DNA from: Roseovarius gahaiensis
GTDB taxonomy: Bacteria; Pseudomonadota; Alphaproteobacteria; Rhodobacterales; Rhodobacteraceae
NCBI RefSeq assembly: GCF_011601345.1
Contig: NZ_JAAORB010000012.1
Span: 1 to 64,000 of the forward strand
Direction: 5' to 3'
Length of the DNA: 64,000 nt
Within the stretch, counting starts at the first letter, position 1. Each line of letters begins with the position of its first letter. Below the pieces are notes generated by a model. The model was not told the DNA's origin and made no database searches. It worked only from the letters and a program-made list of their open reading frames with translations. Positions 56,041 through 64,000 of the stretch are shown here, one piece after another. The position numbers were made by a program, and so were the translations under genes.

Positions 56041-56883
56041 ATGCAAGAACCTGCCGATGCTGCCGCCCGCCGTGCTGTTGAACCTGTGATTTGTTATCCC
56101 AACGACACCCTGCCTGTGCCGGACATGGCGCTTTATACCGCTGCGCGGCACACTGCGCAGAAGGTTGACGAGGTGTTGGTCGCCCCGCGGGATGCGGCCT
56201 GTTTCAAGGTCGCTGCCGGGCAGTTCTTTCGCATTTCCTCGGTCGAGGGTCCACAAGTGGGCGATTTGAACCTTTGGAATGCCAATGACCTGTCCGAACG
56301 GTTCTATTCCGGCAAAACCCGCGCCCTGCATGGGACGCATTTAACCAAGGGGCAGCGCATGTGGTCATCGTTTCCGCATCTGCGCCCGATGGCGACAATC
56401 ACGGCTGATACGTTGGACTGGTATGGGATCGACGCATTTGGCGGGTCGGTGCATGACGTGATTGGAACGCGGTGTGATCCTTACACCGGCAACCTGTTGG
56501 CCGGATCACATTATCATCATTGCTGTCATTCAAATCTGACACGCGCCGTTGCGGATGAACTGGGCGTGTCGTTGAAGCAGGCCGAGCCGCATGTGCATGA
56601 CGTGCTGAACGTGTTCATGTGCACGGGCTTTACCCGCGATACAGGCCAGTATTTCATGAAGGCCAGCCCCGTGCGGCCCGGTGACCACCTTGAATTCTTT
56701 GCCGAGATCGACCTTTTGGGGGCCTTGTCGGCCTGTCCGGGTGGGGACTGCTCGTCCGAGCATTCCAGCGACAGCGCAGCGTGCTATCCTTTGCTGGTCG
56801 AAGTGTTCCAGCCGGAACCGAATGCTCTGGGCGGCTGGGTTAGCCCGCCCGCCAACGGGTATAACCGCAGCCACGGGCGCTGA
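56041..56883 (+). CDS. DUF1989 (urea carboxylase-associated type) protein
   Basis: A 280-residue protein with the DUF1989 pattern VEGPQVGDLNLWNANDLSERFY and the Cys/His-rich HYHHCCHSNLTRA, plus a C-terminal CPGGDCSSEHSSD. These Cys/His groups suggest metal binding. DUF1989 proteins often accompany urea carboxylase or guanidine carboxylase and aminomethyl transferases, but none of those is next to it here. It ends 7 bases from the convergent chrR stop. Confidence 0.8.
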   Translation: MQEPADAAARRAVEPVICYPNDTLPVPDMALYTAARHTAQKVDEVLVAPRDAACFKVAAGQFFRISSVEGPQVGDLNLWNANDLSERFYSGKTRALHGTHLTKGQRMWSSFPHLRPMATITADTLDWYGIDAFGGSVHDVIGTRCDPYTGNLLAGSHYHHCCHSNLTRAVADELGVSLKQAEPHVHDVLNVFMCTGFTRDTGQYFMKASPVRPGDHLEFFAEIDLLGALSACPGGDCSSEHSSDSAACYPLLVEVFQPEPNALGGWVSPPANGYNRSHGR

Positions 56884-56889
56884 ACCGCG

Positions 56890-57558
56890 TCAAATGCGCA
56901 GGAAAGGCTGCGCAATGCGCGGCAAGAAACCTCTGAATCTAAGGGGGGCATCGGTGGCCGCAAGGCAGATGCAATCGGCCCCGATGTCCGCCACCGGTGT
57001 GTGATCAAGGTCTTCGTTGGCCACTTCGATATCGCCGGGGCCGAAATGATCCACCTCGTCGCGGAAGGCGCCTTGCAAAACCAGCGTCAGTTCGGTGCCC
57101 TTGTGCCCATGATCCGGCACGGCGGCCCCGGCAGGGATATACAACAGCCGCGCCGACGCATCACGCGCGGTTGGCATAATAGCCTGCTTGACGCCCATCC
57201 CGACCGATCGCCATTTCACCGCGTCCAGATCGCCGCGGATGTAATCTTGTATCGGCTTGGGCAAGACACCACCTGTGCGCACGGCAGGCCGCTGCCGCGA
57301 TGTTTGGTCCCCGGCAGATTTGATCCGTTCCATCGTCGCCTCAAGGCTGCCAACCGCCATCGGGGCGGCCTCGGCCTGATCAATCAAAGCGCCCCCAACT
57401 GTATCAAAGGCGCCAAGCCGCGCGCGGCATTCGTCACACATCGAAATATGCGCAGCCACCGTCAGGCTGAACGCCTCAGGTAGGTTACCAGCGGAATACG
57501 CCATCAAGAGTGCATCGGACAGGTGGTGTTTGATATGGTCTTGCATGTTTGTGTTCAC
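56890..57558 (-). CDS. chrR: ChrR-type zinc anti-sigma factor
   Basis: A 222-residue anti-sigma factor that holds RpoE inactive until singlet oxygen or related stress. The N-terminal zinc anti-sigma domain has likely ligands His12, His37, Cys41 and Cys44 (HISMCDEC), with the same spacing as I recall for Rhodobacter ChrR. The C-terminal cupin-like domain has HGHKGTEL and LDHTP, likely a second zinc site. Its ATG overlaps the rpoE stop by 4 bases, coupling dose of inhibitor to sigma factor. Confidence 0.93.
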   Translation of the reverse strand: MNTNMQDHIKHHLSDALLMAYSAGNLPEAFSLTVAAHISMCDECRARLGAFDTVGGALIDQAEAAPMAVGSLEATMERIKSAGDQTSRQRPAVRTGGVLPKPIQDYIRGDLDAVKWRSVGMGVKQAIMPTARDASARLLYIPAGAAVPDHGHKGTELTLVLQGAFRDEVDHFGPGDIEVANEDLDHTPVADIGADCICLAATDAPLRFRGFLPRIAQPFLRI

Positions 57559-58106
57559 TTCATTGCGTGGCGCAGACGGTCTAGCGCCAAACGTATTCTG
57601 GATTTGATCGTTCCAAGGGGCAGGCCGGTTTGTTCGGCGATTTCATTGTGCGTCAAATCACCAAAGTAGGCCTTTTCGATCAGAGTTCTCTGTTTTTCGG
57701 GCAATTCCGAAATGGCTTGCCCCAATTGTTCGCTTTCCTGTTGCAAGACCAACACATCAGCCTGATCAGGTTCGATGTCCGGGCCCCAAGGTAAATCCTC
57801 GGGTTCGGGACGTTTCATTTTGCGGATCGCGTCGATCCGCCGATTTCGCGCAATCGTAAAGATCCACGTCGCCGCACTGGCGCGGGAAGGGTCAAACAAA
57901 TGCGACTTTTGCCAAAGCGTGGCCATCACGTCTTGTGCGCACTCTTCGGCCAAGGTCGCGTCAGCCCCTGATTTCATCAAAAACGCTTTGACGCGTGGAG
58001 CGAAGTGATTGAACAGCTCCGCGAACGCGGCCTGATCTTGGACATCTCTGACCCGGACGATGCATCCGGCCCAGTGGTCGTTTTGTTTCTCTTTCGTGTC
58101 TGCCAC
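57555..58106 (-). CDS. rpoE: ECF sigma factor RpoE (ECF11 type)
   Basis: With a GTG start at 58106 the protein has 183 residues and begins MADTKEKQNDHWAGCIVRVR. Sigma region 2 includes ATWIFTIARNRRIDAIRK; region 4 includes LPLGTIKSRIRLALDRLRHA. The longest frame runs to an ATG at 58211, but an RpoE-like -10 element lies only 5 bases from it, so the shorter start is preferred. In Rhodobacter the homologue drives the singlet-oxygen response. It is coupled to chrR and likely autoregulated. Confidence 0.9.
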   Translation of the reverse strand: MADTKEKQNDHWAGCIVRVRDVQDQAAFAELFNHFAPRVKAFLMKSGADATLAEECAQDVMATLWQKSHLFDPSRASAATWIFTIARNRRIDAIRKMKRPEPEDLPWGPDIEPDQADVLVLQQESEQLGQAISELPEKQRTLIEKAYFGDLTHNEIAEQTGLPLGTIKSRIRLALDRLRHAMK

Positions 58107-58215
58107 TTGGGCTGATTCCGATATGCTTGTTGCCTCACGAGCGTACTTATCACGACGCCTTGCGGCGAACGAGGGCTTTGGACGATCTAGTGTGTCGGCG
58201 AACTGCAACATAGAC

Positions 58216-58245
58216 TATCTACGCTGCAAATAATCGGTCGGATCA
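58216..58245 (-). promoter_or_regulatory. RpoE-like promoter for rpoE-chrR
   Basis: On the minus strand: TGATCC (58245-58240), exactly 18 bases, then TAGATA (58221-58216). It fits the ECF11 consensus as I recall it (TGATCC, 18 bases, TAAGA). Transcription would start near 58209, consistent with the rpoE start at 58106. Confidence 0.7.
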
Positions 58246-58274
58246 CTTGGCGCGGATATTTTCTGCTTTCATTC

Positions 58275-58304
58275 TAATCCGCTGCCGCGCGATACGCGTA
58301 AAAG
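58275..58304 (+). promoter_or_regulatory. RpoE-like promoter for the flavoprotein operon
   Basis: On the plus strand: TAATCC (58275-58280), exactly 18 bases, then TAAAAG (58299-58304). One mismatch to TGATCC. The start of transcription would be near 58311, 26 bases before the flavoprotein ATG. It faces away from the rpoE promoter 30 bases to its left. Confidence 0.7.
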
Positions 58305-58336
58305 CCTTAGTATTAAACAAATACCGGAACAAACGG

Positions 58337-59641
58337 ATGCCATTTGAAACAGGCCTGCCTGTGCGCAGGAAGATTGCCGTGATCGGCGGCGGAATATCAG
58401 GAATGGGGGCTGCATATGAATTGGGCGAAACCCATGACGTGACGCTTATCGAGGCAGAGCCGCGCTTGGGCGGTCATGCGCGCACGATTATGGCTGGAAA
58501 ACATGGGAATCAACCTGTGGATACCGGCTTTATCGTGTTCAACTACGCCAACTACCCAAACCTCGCCCGGATTTTCGATCAGTTGGATGTGCCAGTGGTC
58601 AAAAGCGATATGAGCTTTGGGGCCTCGGTGCGTGGCGGTGGGTTGGAATATGGTCTGGCCAGTTTTGCAGCCGTCTTCGCACAACGGCGCAATTTGCTGA
58701 GCCCAAGATTTATCGGGATGTTGCGCGACATTGTCCGGTTCAACGCGCAAGCCCCGGCAAAGGCGGTATCGCACAAAGATCACAGCATCGGTGACTTTTT
58801 AGATGAGCTAGGCACCGGCGACTGGTTCCGAGACTATTATTTGATGCCATTGTCCGGCGCGATCTGGTCGACGCCGAAAGAGCGGATCATGGATTTTCCG
58901 GCACAGGCGTTGATCCAGTTTTTCGAAAACCACGCCCTGATGAATTACTCCGGCCAGCACCAGTGGTACACGGTGCAGGGTGGTTCGATTTCTTATGTTG
59001 ACCGGCTGGAACAGGCGATGCGTGCCCAAGGTGTGCAAATGCGCCTTGGCTGCCCGGTGGACGCCGTGCGCCGCACGGCCAGTGGGCCTGAGGTCAAACT
59101 GATTGGCGGGGATTGGGAAGTTTTCGACGAGGTGATTTTTGCCACGCATTCCGATGATACCCTCCGCCTGCTGAGCGATCCGACCGAGGCCGAAAGCACC
59201 GCGCTTGGCGCCATCGGTTATCAACCGAATGACGTGGTTCTTCACGCGGATTCCGATGTCATGCCGCGCAAGCGGGCGGTTTGGTCGTCGTGGAATTATT
59301 CGGAAACGCCGGCCAAACGGGACGGGCAGATTGACATCACCTACTGGATGAACAAGTTGCAGCCCATCCCGCAGACAGACCCACATTTCGTGACGCTGAA
59401 TTCTACCCGACCGATCCGGGAAGAGTTGATCTACGATCAGGTGACGCTGCGCCATCCGGTGTACGATCTGGCCGCGCTGCGCGCGCAAGGGCAGGTCCGG
59501 GCGATGAACGGGGCCAGCAATACGTGGTTCTGTGGCGCATGGATGCGCAACGGGTTTCACGAAGACGGGCTGTCAAGCGGTATAGACGTGGCCGAAGCCA
59601 TCAGCGCGCGGACGCTGTCGGCCCAAGTTGCTGCAGAATGA
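58337..59641 (+). CDS. FAD-dependent amine-oxidase-like flavoprotein, RpoE-linked operon
   Basis: A 434-residue flavoprotein. FAD motif IAVIGGGISGMGAAYELGE near residue 12 and RLGGHARTI follow the amine oxidase/desaturase pattern. The ATG at 58337 was chosen because a promoter-like element lies between it and the upstream ATG at 58247. In Rhodobacter sphaeroides the first gene of the matching RpoE-dependent operon (RSP_1091, from memory) takes part in furan fatty acid formation. Stop overlaps the next ATG. Confidence 0.87.
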   Translation: MPFETGLPVRRKIAVIGGGISGMGAAYELGETHDVTLIEAEPRLGGHARTIMAGKHGNQPVDTGFIVFNYANYPNLARIFDQLDVPVVKSDMSFGASVRGGGLEYGLASFAAVFAQRRNLLSPRFIGMLRDIVRFNAQAPAKAVSHKDHSIGDFLDELGTGDWFRDYYLMPLSGAIWSTPKERIMDFPAQALIQFFENHALMNYSGQHQWYTVQGGSISYVDRLEQAMRAQGVQMRLGCPVDAVRRTASGPEVKLIGGDWEVFDEVIFATHSDDTLRLLSDPTEAESTALGAIGYQPNDVVLHADSDVMPRKRAVWSSWNYSETPAKRDGQIDITYWMNKLQPIPQTDPHFVTLNSTRPIREELIYDQVTLRHPVYDLAALRAQGQVRAMNGASNTWFCGAWMRNGFHEDGLSSGIDVAEAISARTLSAQVAAE

Positions 59642-60393
59642 GTGCTGTCGATCATATCGCGGGCCATACATGGCACGGCCGCAAGGGCGCGATCGAAAAC
59701 GCCTTTCGCTATGGCGTGGACTATGTGCTGCTGGATGCAGAAAGCCCTGTCAAAGGACCGCGCTTTTTTGGGCGAAACCGCGGCGCGCTGGCCTCGGTGC
59801 ATGATAGCGATCATGGCGGCGCGCCCAAGCAGGGCCGTGGGGCGGCATGGGTGCGTGACGTCCTGACCGAACACGCGCTGCCGCAACCGGCCAAGATCGA
59901 ACTGCTGACCCAACCGCGCATTCTGGGTCATGTGTTCAACCCGGTCTCGTTCTGGATCTGCCGCGATCAAGACGGTCAGGTGCCGGTGATCATCGCCGAG
60001 GTCAGTAACACGTATGGCGACAGGCATTCTTATCTGTGCCACCGCGATGATCATGCGCCGATCACGTCAGAAGATCGGTTGCGGGCCACCAAGATCTTTT
60101 ATGTTTCGCCGTTCCAACGGGTCGATGGCAGCTATGAATTCCGCTTTGACCTGCGGCCTGACAGGATTGGCATCTGGATCGACTTTACCGGCGGCAACGG
60201 CGGCATCATTGCAACCTTGGTGGGCGCGCGCAAGCCGCTGACGGCCATAGGATTGCTGAGCGCGTGCCTGCGTCGCCCGTTTGGATCACGCCGGGTGTTG
60301 GCGCTGATCCATTGGCAGGCGGTCAAGCTGTGGTGGAAGGGGGCAACCTTTCGCAAGCGTCCCGAACCGCCCACCCAAGAGATCAGCCGCTGA
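59638..60393 (+). CDS. DUF1365 protein
   Basis: A 251-residue protein with DUF1365 features: ending the first third, LLTQPRILGHVFNPVSFWIC; then EVSNTYGDRHSYL, and KIFYVSPFQRVDGSYEFRF. DUF1365 genes usually accompany the amine-oxidase-like flavoprotein and cyclopropane-type methyltransferases, suggesting a role in membrane fatty acid modification. ATG overlaps the upstream stop (ATGA). Confidence 0.88.
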   Translation: MSAVDHIAGHTWHGRKGAIENAFRYGVDYVLLDAESPVKGPRFFGRNRGALASVHDSDHGGAPKQGRGAAWVRDVLTEHALPQPAKIELLTQPRILGHVFNPVSFWICRDQDGQVPVIIAEVSNTYGDRHSYLCHRDDHAPITSEDRLRATKIFYVSPFQRVDGSYEFRFDLRPDRIGIWIDFTGGNGGIIATLVGARKPLTAIGLLSACLRRPFGSRRVLALIHWQAVKLWWKGATFRKRPEPPTQEISR

Positions 60394-61643
60394 TGGCCCC
60401 ACGCCTACCCTCATACGCGCTTTTCGCGGCCTTGTTGGCGTCTGCCGGACTGCCGATTTATATCCACGCGCCCAAGTTCTACGTGGATGAATACGGTGTG
60501 TCGCTGGCCGCGCTGGGCACGGTGTTGTTCGGCTTGCGCCTGCTGGATGTCGTGCAAGACCCGCTTTTGGGGCGTTTGGCTGAACGGCTGCGGGCCATGC
60601 GTGGCCTTTCGGTGATGGCTGCGGGCCTTGCCATGGCTGCGGCGATGCTTGGCCTGTTTGCGATCCAGCCGCCGGTTGCGCCGCTTGTTTGGTTTGCGGT
60701 GATGCTGACGGTGGTTTTTTCCTGCTTCAGTTATTTGACGATCTGTTTTTACGCTCAAGGCGTTTCAGCTGCGGGCCACATGGCGGGCGACCAAGGGCAT
60801 CTGCGGCTGGCCCGTTGGCGCGAAACCGGTGCTTTGCTGGGGATTTGCGCCGCCTCGGTGGCGCCGCTTGCTTTGGATGGCTATGCAGGGTTTGCCTTGG
60901 CGTTTGCGCTGTTGGCCGTCGCCGCGCTGTGGTCGATGTTGGGCCAGTGGCGCGCCGTAGTGGTGGACAGCACCGGGTTTGGCCCTGTCCTGCGGGATCG
61001 CGTGACGCGCAAATTACTGGCGGTGGCCTTGGTCAATGCCGCGCCAGTGGCGGTCAGCTCTACCCTGTTTTTGTTCTTTGTCGAAAGTCGTTTGCAGGCT
61101 CCGGGGTGGGAAGGGCCGTTTTTGTTGCTGTTTTTCCTGTCCGCCGCCGTAGCAGCCCCGGCTTGGGGGTGGTTGGCTGAAAGGTGGGGGGCAAAGCGGG
61201 TGCTTTTGGGGGGCATGGTGTTGTCAATTGCCGCTTTTGGCATGGCCGTGACACTGGGCGCTGGCGATGTCTGGGCCTTTGCAGTGATCTGCGTGGCCTC
61301 GGGCGCGGCATTGGGCGCGGATATGACCTTGTTGCCCGCCTTGTTCGCCCGCCGGATGGAGCGCGTTTCGCCCGGCGCGACCGAAGGCTTCAGCCTTTGG
61401 TCGTTCGTCTCGAAATTCACGCTGGCCTTGGCCGCGGTGGCGCTGTTGCCACTGCTGGACGTGGGCGGCTTTCAGGCCGGGCAAGATAACCCGGACGATG
61501 CCTTGCTGCTGCTCAGCTTGCTATATGGTGCCTTGCCTTGCGCGCTCAAACTCGTGGCGATTGTACTGCTGTCCACCACCAAGATCGACGACAGCGTTCG
61601 CCCGTCTTCTCTTGTCATTCCGAAAAGGAGCCCAACCCAATGA
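60393..61643 (+). CDS. MFS transporter, GPH (sugar/cation symporter)-like
   Basis: A 416-residue protein with about twelve hydrophobic helices. The N-terminal PSYALFAALLASAGLPIYIH and GLRLLDVVQDPLLGRLAERL are typical of the glycoside-pentoside-hexuronide family. It overlaps the DUF1365 stop by one base and the DUF3833 start by 4 bases. Substrate unknown; context suggests lipid or stress-related solute. Confidence 0.85.
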   Translation: MAPRLPSYALFAALLASAGLPIYIHAPKFYVDEYGVSLAALGTVLFGLRLLDVVQDPLLGRLAERLRAMRGLSVMAAGLAMAAAMLGLFAIQPPVAPLVWFAVMLTVVFSCFSYLTICFYAQGVSAAGHMAGDQGHLRLARWRETGALLGICAASVAPLALDGYAGFALAFALLAVAALWSMLGQWRAVVVDSTGFGPVLRDRVTRKLLAVALVNAAPVAVSSTLFLFFVESRLQAPGWEGPFLLLFFLSAAVAAPAWGWLAERWGAKRVLLGGMVLSIAAFGMAVTLGAGDVWAFAVICVASGAALGADMTLLPALFARRMERVSPGATEGFSLWSFVSKFTLALAAVALLPLLDVGGFQAGQDNPDDALLLLSLLYGALPCALKLVAIVLLSTTKIDDSVRPSSLVIPKRSPTQ

Positions 61644-62203
61644 CCGCATTGACGTATTTTGCGCTTGGCGTTCTGGCGATGCTGTTACTGATGCTGGTCC
61701 GCAACCGTTTTACCGGGTTCATGGCGCAAAAGCCCACTGATTACACCCAATCTGAGCCGCGCATGGATCTACGCGAGCACCTGAACGGCCAGATCAAGTG
61801 TGAAGGTGTAATATACGGCCCGTTGGGGCGCGTCGCATCACGGTTTTCTGGTGATTTCGCCGCAAAGTGGGATGGCAACCGCGGCGTGATGCACGAACAT
61901 TTCGAATATGACAGCGGCAACACCCAAGATCGGGAATGGCGCTTGGAACTGGGGAATGATGGTGCAATCCGAGCCGAGGCCGACGATCTGGTGGGCACGG
62001 GGACCGGACAGCAATCCGGCGCGACCACGTGCCTGTCCTATCGCATCCGCCTGCCGGACGAGGCTGGCGGGCATGTTTTGAGTGTGACAGATTGGATGTA
62101 TCTGGCCCCCAATGGCGTGGTGGTGAACCGCAGCCAGTTCCGAAAGTTTGGGATCAAGGTGGCCGAATTGGTGGCGACCATGCGCAAGGTGGATCAGGCA
62201 TGA
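61640..62203 (+). CDS. DUF3833 protein
   Basis: A 187-residue protein with an N-terminal hydrophobic helix (about 5-22), then the DUF3833 pattern DLREHLNGQIKCEGVIYGPLG and a lipocalin-like beta-rich body ending VVNRSQFRKFGIKVAELV. Probably membrane-anchored. Coupled by overlap to the MFS gene and to the following SDR gene. Confidence 0.85.
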   Translation: MTALTYFALGVLAMLLLMLVRNRFTGFMAQKPTDYTQSEPRMDLREHLNGQIKCEGVIYGPLGRVASRFSGDFAAKWDGNRGVMHEHFEYDSGNTQDREWRLELGNDGAIRAEADDLVGTGTGQQSGATTCLSYRIRLPDEAGGHVLSVTDWMYLAPNGVVVNRSQFRKFGIKVAELVATMRKVDQA

Positions 62204-62934
62204 ATGATTGGCAGGGAAAACGCTATTGGCTGGTGGGTGCCAGCGAAGGTTTGGGATTGGCGTTGGCGCGCAAGCTGAATGCCGCCGGGGCCGAGGTGAT
62301 CTTGTCGGCGCGCAATGCGGACAGGTTGCAGCAAGCGGTGCAAGACATGCCGGGCCGCGCGCAGGCCGTGCCGATGGACGTGGCCGATGATGCAAGTGTT
62401 GCGCAAGCGGCAGAGCAGGTGGGCAAGGTCGACGGGCTGGTCTTTTTGGCCGGGGTCTATTGGCCGATGGCCGCCACGGAATGGAACGCCGAACAGGTCA
62501 CTGCGATGGCTGATGTGAATTTCACCGGTGCTGTTCGTGTTCTTGGCCATGTGGTGCCGGCAATGGTTACGCGCGATGCGGGCCATATCGTGCTGACAGG
62601 GTCTTTGGCGGGCTTTCGGGGCTTGCCGGGCGCGGTTGGCTATGGGGCATCGAAGGCTGGTATAATGTCACTGGCGGAATCGTTGCATGCCGATTTGTGG
62701 CGCACGGGGGTGCGGGTGCAATTGGCCAATCCCGGTTTCATCAAGACGCGCCTGACCGACAAGAACCAGTTTAACATGCCATTCCTGATGACGCCCGAAC
62801 AAGCCGCGCAGGAAACGTTCGAGTTGATGTGCGACAACGGCGCTTTTGATCGCAGCTTTCCGCGGCTCTTTAGCCTTGTATTCCGGCTGTCACGGTTTTT
62901 GCCAAACTGGGCTTACTATCGCCTTTTTGCTTAA
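62200..62934 (+). CDS. Short-chain dehydrogenase/reductase
   Basis: A 244-residue Rossmann oxidoreductase. Cofactor motif VGASEGLGLALARKL (about 11-25); catalytic Ser in LTGSLAGFRG and the YxxxK motif YGASK (about 147-151). Substrate unknown. It overlaps the DUF3833 stop by 4 bases and is the last of five coupled genes in the RpoE-type operon. Confidence 0.9.
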   Translation: MNDWQGKRYWLVGASEGLGLALARKLNAAGAEVILSARNADRLQQAVQDMPGRAQAVPMDVADDASVAQAAEQVGKVDGLVFLAGVYWPMAATEWNAEQVTAMADVNFTGAVRVLGHVVPAMVTRDAGHIVLTGSLAGFRGLPGAVGYGASKAGIMSLAESLHADLWRTGVRVQLANPGFIKTRLTDKNQFNMPFLMTPEQAAQETFELMCDNGAFDRSFPRLFSLVFRLSRFLPNWAYYRLFA

Positions 62935-62944
62935 GATCAAAGAC

Positions 62945-62963
62945 GGGGGGCGCGCCGCCCCCC
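62945..62963. terminator. GC-rich hairpin after the five-gene operon
   Basis: GGGGGGCG-CGC-CGCCCCCC, a perfect 8-bp stem 11 bases after the SDR stop. There is no T tract, so terminator function is uncertain. Confidence 0.45.
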
Positions 62964-62999
62964 ATTCCTGTGGTAATATTTGCGAACAGGAGAACAAAG

Positions 63000-63326
63000 A
63001 TGCTGGACATAAGCACATACAAGATTGCCCAAGTGGTGTTGATGGCGCGCGAATTGGAGCGGGCCGAGCCTGAACTGCGCGCCTTTATCGACCGTTTGAC
63101 CGAAGACGAACAGGCCAGCCTTGTGGCCTTGATGTGGATCGGGCGCGACAGCTTTACCGCGGACGATTTGGAAGAGGCCAAACGCACGGCCATGGCCGAG
63201 GCCACCACGCCGACCGCCGATTACCTTCTGGGAACGCCACATTTATCGGATCACTTGGAAAACGGTTTGGACGAACTGGGCATTTCCATTGTCGATGCCG
63301 AGGATGATCTGGTGCGTGGTGGCTGA
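63000..63326 (+). CDS. DUF3775 protein
   Basis: A 108-residue soluble protein with the DUF3775 pattern LDISTYKIAQVVLMAREL and FIDRLTEDEQASLVALMWIG, then EEAKRTAMAEATTPTADYLLG and SDHLENGLDELG. AGGAG precedes the ATG at 63000. Function unknown. It follows the RpoE-type operon after a hairpin and is probably a separate unit. Confidence 0.82.
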   Translation: MLDISTYKIAQVVLMARELERAEPELRAFIDRLTEDEQASLVALMWIGRDSFTADDLEEAKRTAMAEATTPTADYLLGTPHLSDHLENGLDELGISIVDAEDDLVRGG

Positions 63327-63448
63327 TCGGGGCGTGCTTGGTCTGGCCTTCAAGCCAATGTGATTGGCACGGTTGTATCGACTCGGGCCTGATATATGTC
63401 ACAATCAGCGGGTGATACGTCTCCGGACTTGTTAAAGGAGGACGCGAT

Positions 63449-64000
63449 ATGACCGATACCAACAGGCCGCACCCCAACGTGCCGGGCGTCGATCAGTCAG
63501 ACAGGCTTGTGCCGCACAATCTGCGCCAAAGCGGGCCAACACCTGTTCAGATGCTGATCTCGACCCGAGTGCGAAAGTCACCGTTTTGGCACTTGTCGAT
63601 GGAAGCGGGTTGTTGGCGCGCAACCGTATATAACCGGATGTATCACCCGCGCGGTTACATCAAACCTGAAGATGGCGGCGCGATGGCCGAATACGACGCG
63701 CTGGTCAATCGCGTCACCCTTTGGAATGTCGCCGTCGAGCGGCAGATTTGCGTCAAAGGCCCCGATGCCGAGGCTTTTGTGAACCGGGTGATCACCCGAG
63801 ACGCGACAGCTATTGAACCGATGCGCGGCAAATACACCATTTTGTGCAATGAACAGGGCGGCATTCTGAACGATCCGGTGCTACTGCGATTGGCCCAAGA
63901 TGAATTCTGGTTTTCTACGTCGGACAGTGATTTGTTGTTGTGGCTGCAAGGCGTGAATGTCGGGCTGCGCTATGATGTGGATATCGCGGAACTGGACGTG
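63449..64000 (+). CDS. GcvT-family protein resembling DMSP demethylase, 3' end cut by the window
   Basis: The first 184 residues are visible. After an N-terminal extension of about 35 residues come RKSPFWHLSMEAGCWRATVY, LWNVAVERQICVKGPDAEAF, and GGILNDPVLLRLAQDEFWFS, which follow the DmdA/aminomethyltransferase pattern (compare VWDVACERQ and GGMLNDPVAVKLA of DmdA as I recall them). Such proteins use tetrahydrofolate to take methyl groups. DMSP demethylation is possible but a different C1 substrate cannot be excluded. AAAGGAGG lies before the ATG. Confidence 0.7.
   Translation, partial: MTDTNRPHPNVPGVDQSDRLVPHNLRQSGPTPVQMLISTRVRKSPFWHLSMEAGCWRATVYNRMYHPRGYIKPEDGGAMAEYDALVNRVTLWNVAVERQICVKGPDAEAFVNRVITRDATAIEPMRGKYTILCNEQGGILNDPVLLRLAQDEFWFSTSDSDLLLWLQGVNVGLRYDVDIAELDV

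Noticed and set aside
58107-58211. ATG at 58211 as the rpoE start
   Set aside because: It lies only 5 bases from the proposed -10 element, so the transcript would begin at or after it. The GTG at 58106 gives the usual length.

Overview
The window is a gene-dense, GC-rich chromosomal segment (no gene-free stretch exceeds 300 bases) from an alphaproteobacterium of the Rhodobacteraceae, most likely the Roseobacter group. Four observations support this: a CcrM-type GANTC methyltransferase next to rnhB; the mcl2-like / NnrU / DUF1737 / mesaconyl-CoA hydratase cluster of the ethylmalonyl-CoA pathway; an ECF11-type RpoE-ChrR pair next to the five-gene operon linked to it in Rhodobacter; and a DMSP-demethylase-like gene at the right edge. 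No phage, transposase, integrase, CRISPR array or rRNA was seen. The only RNA gene recognised is one tRNA-Val(GAC).

Layout. 1-3.1 kb: small envelope proteins, rnhB, ccrM. 3.3-12.3 kb: alkane hydroxylase alkB, mutY, a DUF721 (DciA-like) protein, a DsbA-like protein, a CoA-transferase, lpxK-waaA, a GATase1 protein and an amino-acid oxidase. 12.4-16 kb: rpmJ, tRNA-Val, an N-formylglutamate amidohydrolase, a zinc-ribbon DinB and a Nudix hydrolase. 15.5-22 kb: the coupled yidC-MOSC-engB run, an EAL protein, ttcA and tlpA. 22-28 kb: argH, a lipoprotein, DUF2834, lysA and DUF4175. 28-32 kb: a zinc-ribbon membrane protein, ftsEX, plsC and a PPOX protein. 32-43.4 kb (minus strand): mdh, then sucC-sucD-(hypothetical)-sucA-sucB-(lipoprotein, small membrane protein, MAPEG)-lpdA. 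43.5-47 kb: a frameshifted TSUP exporter and the malyl-CoA/mesaconyl-CoA cluster. 47-51.4 kb: an RND efflux pair. 51.7-55.4 kb: sdhC-sdhD-sdhA-(lipoprotein)-sdhB. 55.5-64 kb: small proteins, DUF1989, chrR-rpoE, the five-gene RpoE-type operon, DUF3775, and a DmdA-like gene cut off by the window end.

The most notable signals are regulatory. (1) A TGTGATCACA palindrome occurs as paired copies, 20-21 bp centre to centre, upstream of both the suc operon and the sdh operon and nowhere else that I saw, which suggests a shared TCA-cycle regulator. (2) Two outward-facing RpoE-like promoters with identical 18-bp spacers lie between rpoE and the neighbouring operon, and they imply a shorter RpoE than the longest reading frame. 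(3) Three GANTC sites lie within 39 bp just upstream of ccrM, as expected for methylation-sensitive autoregulation. Small lipoprotein or membrane genes of unknown role sit inside the suc, sdh and argH transcription units. All functional calls come from reading motifs and gene order by eye; no database search was run.
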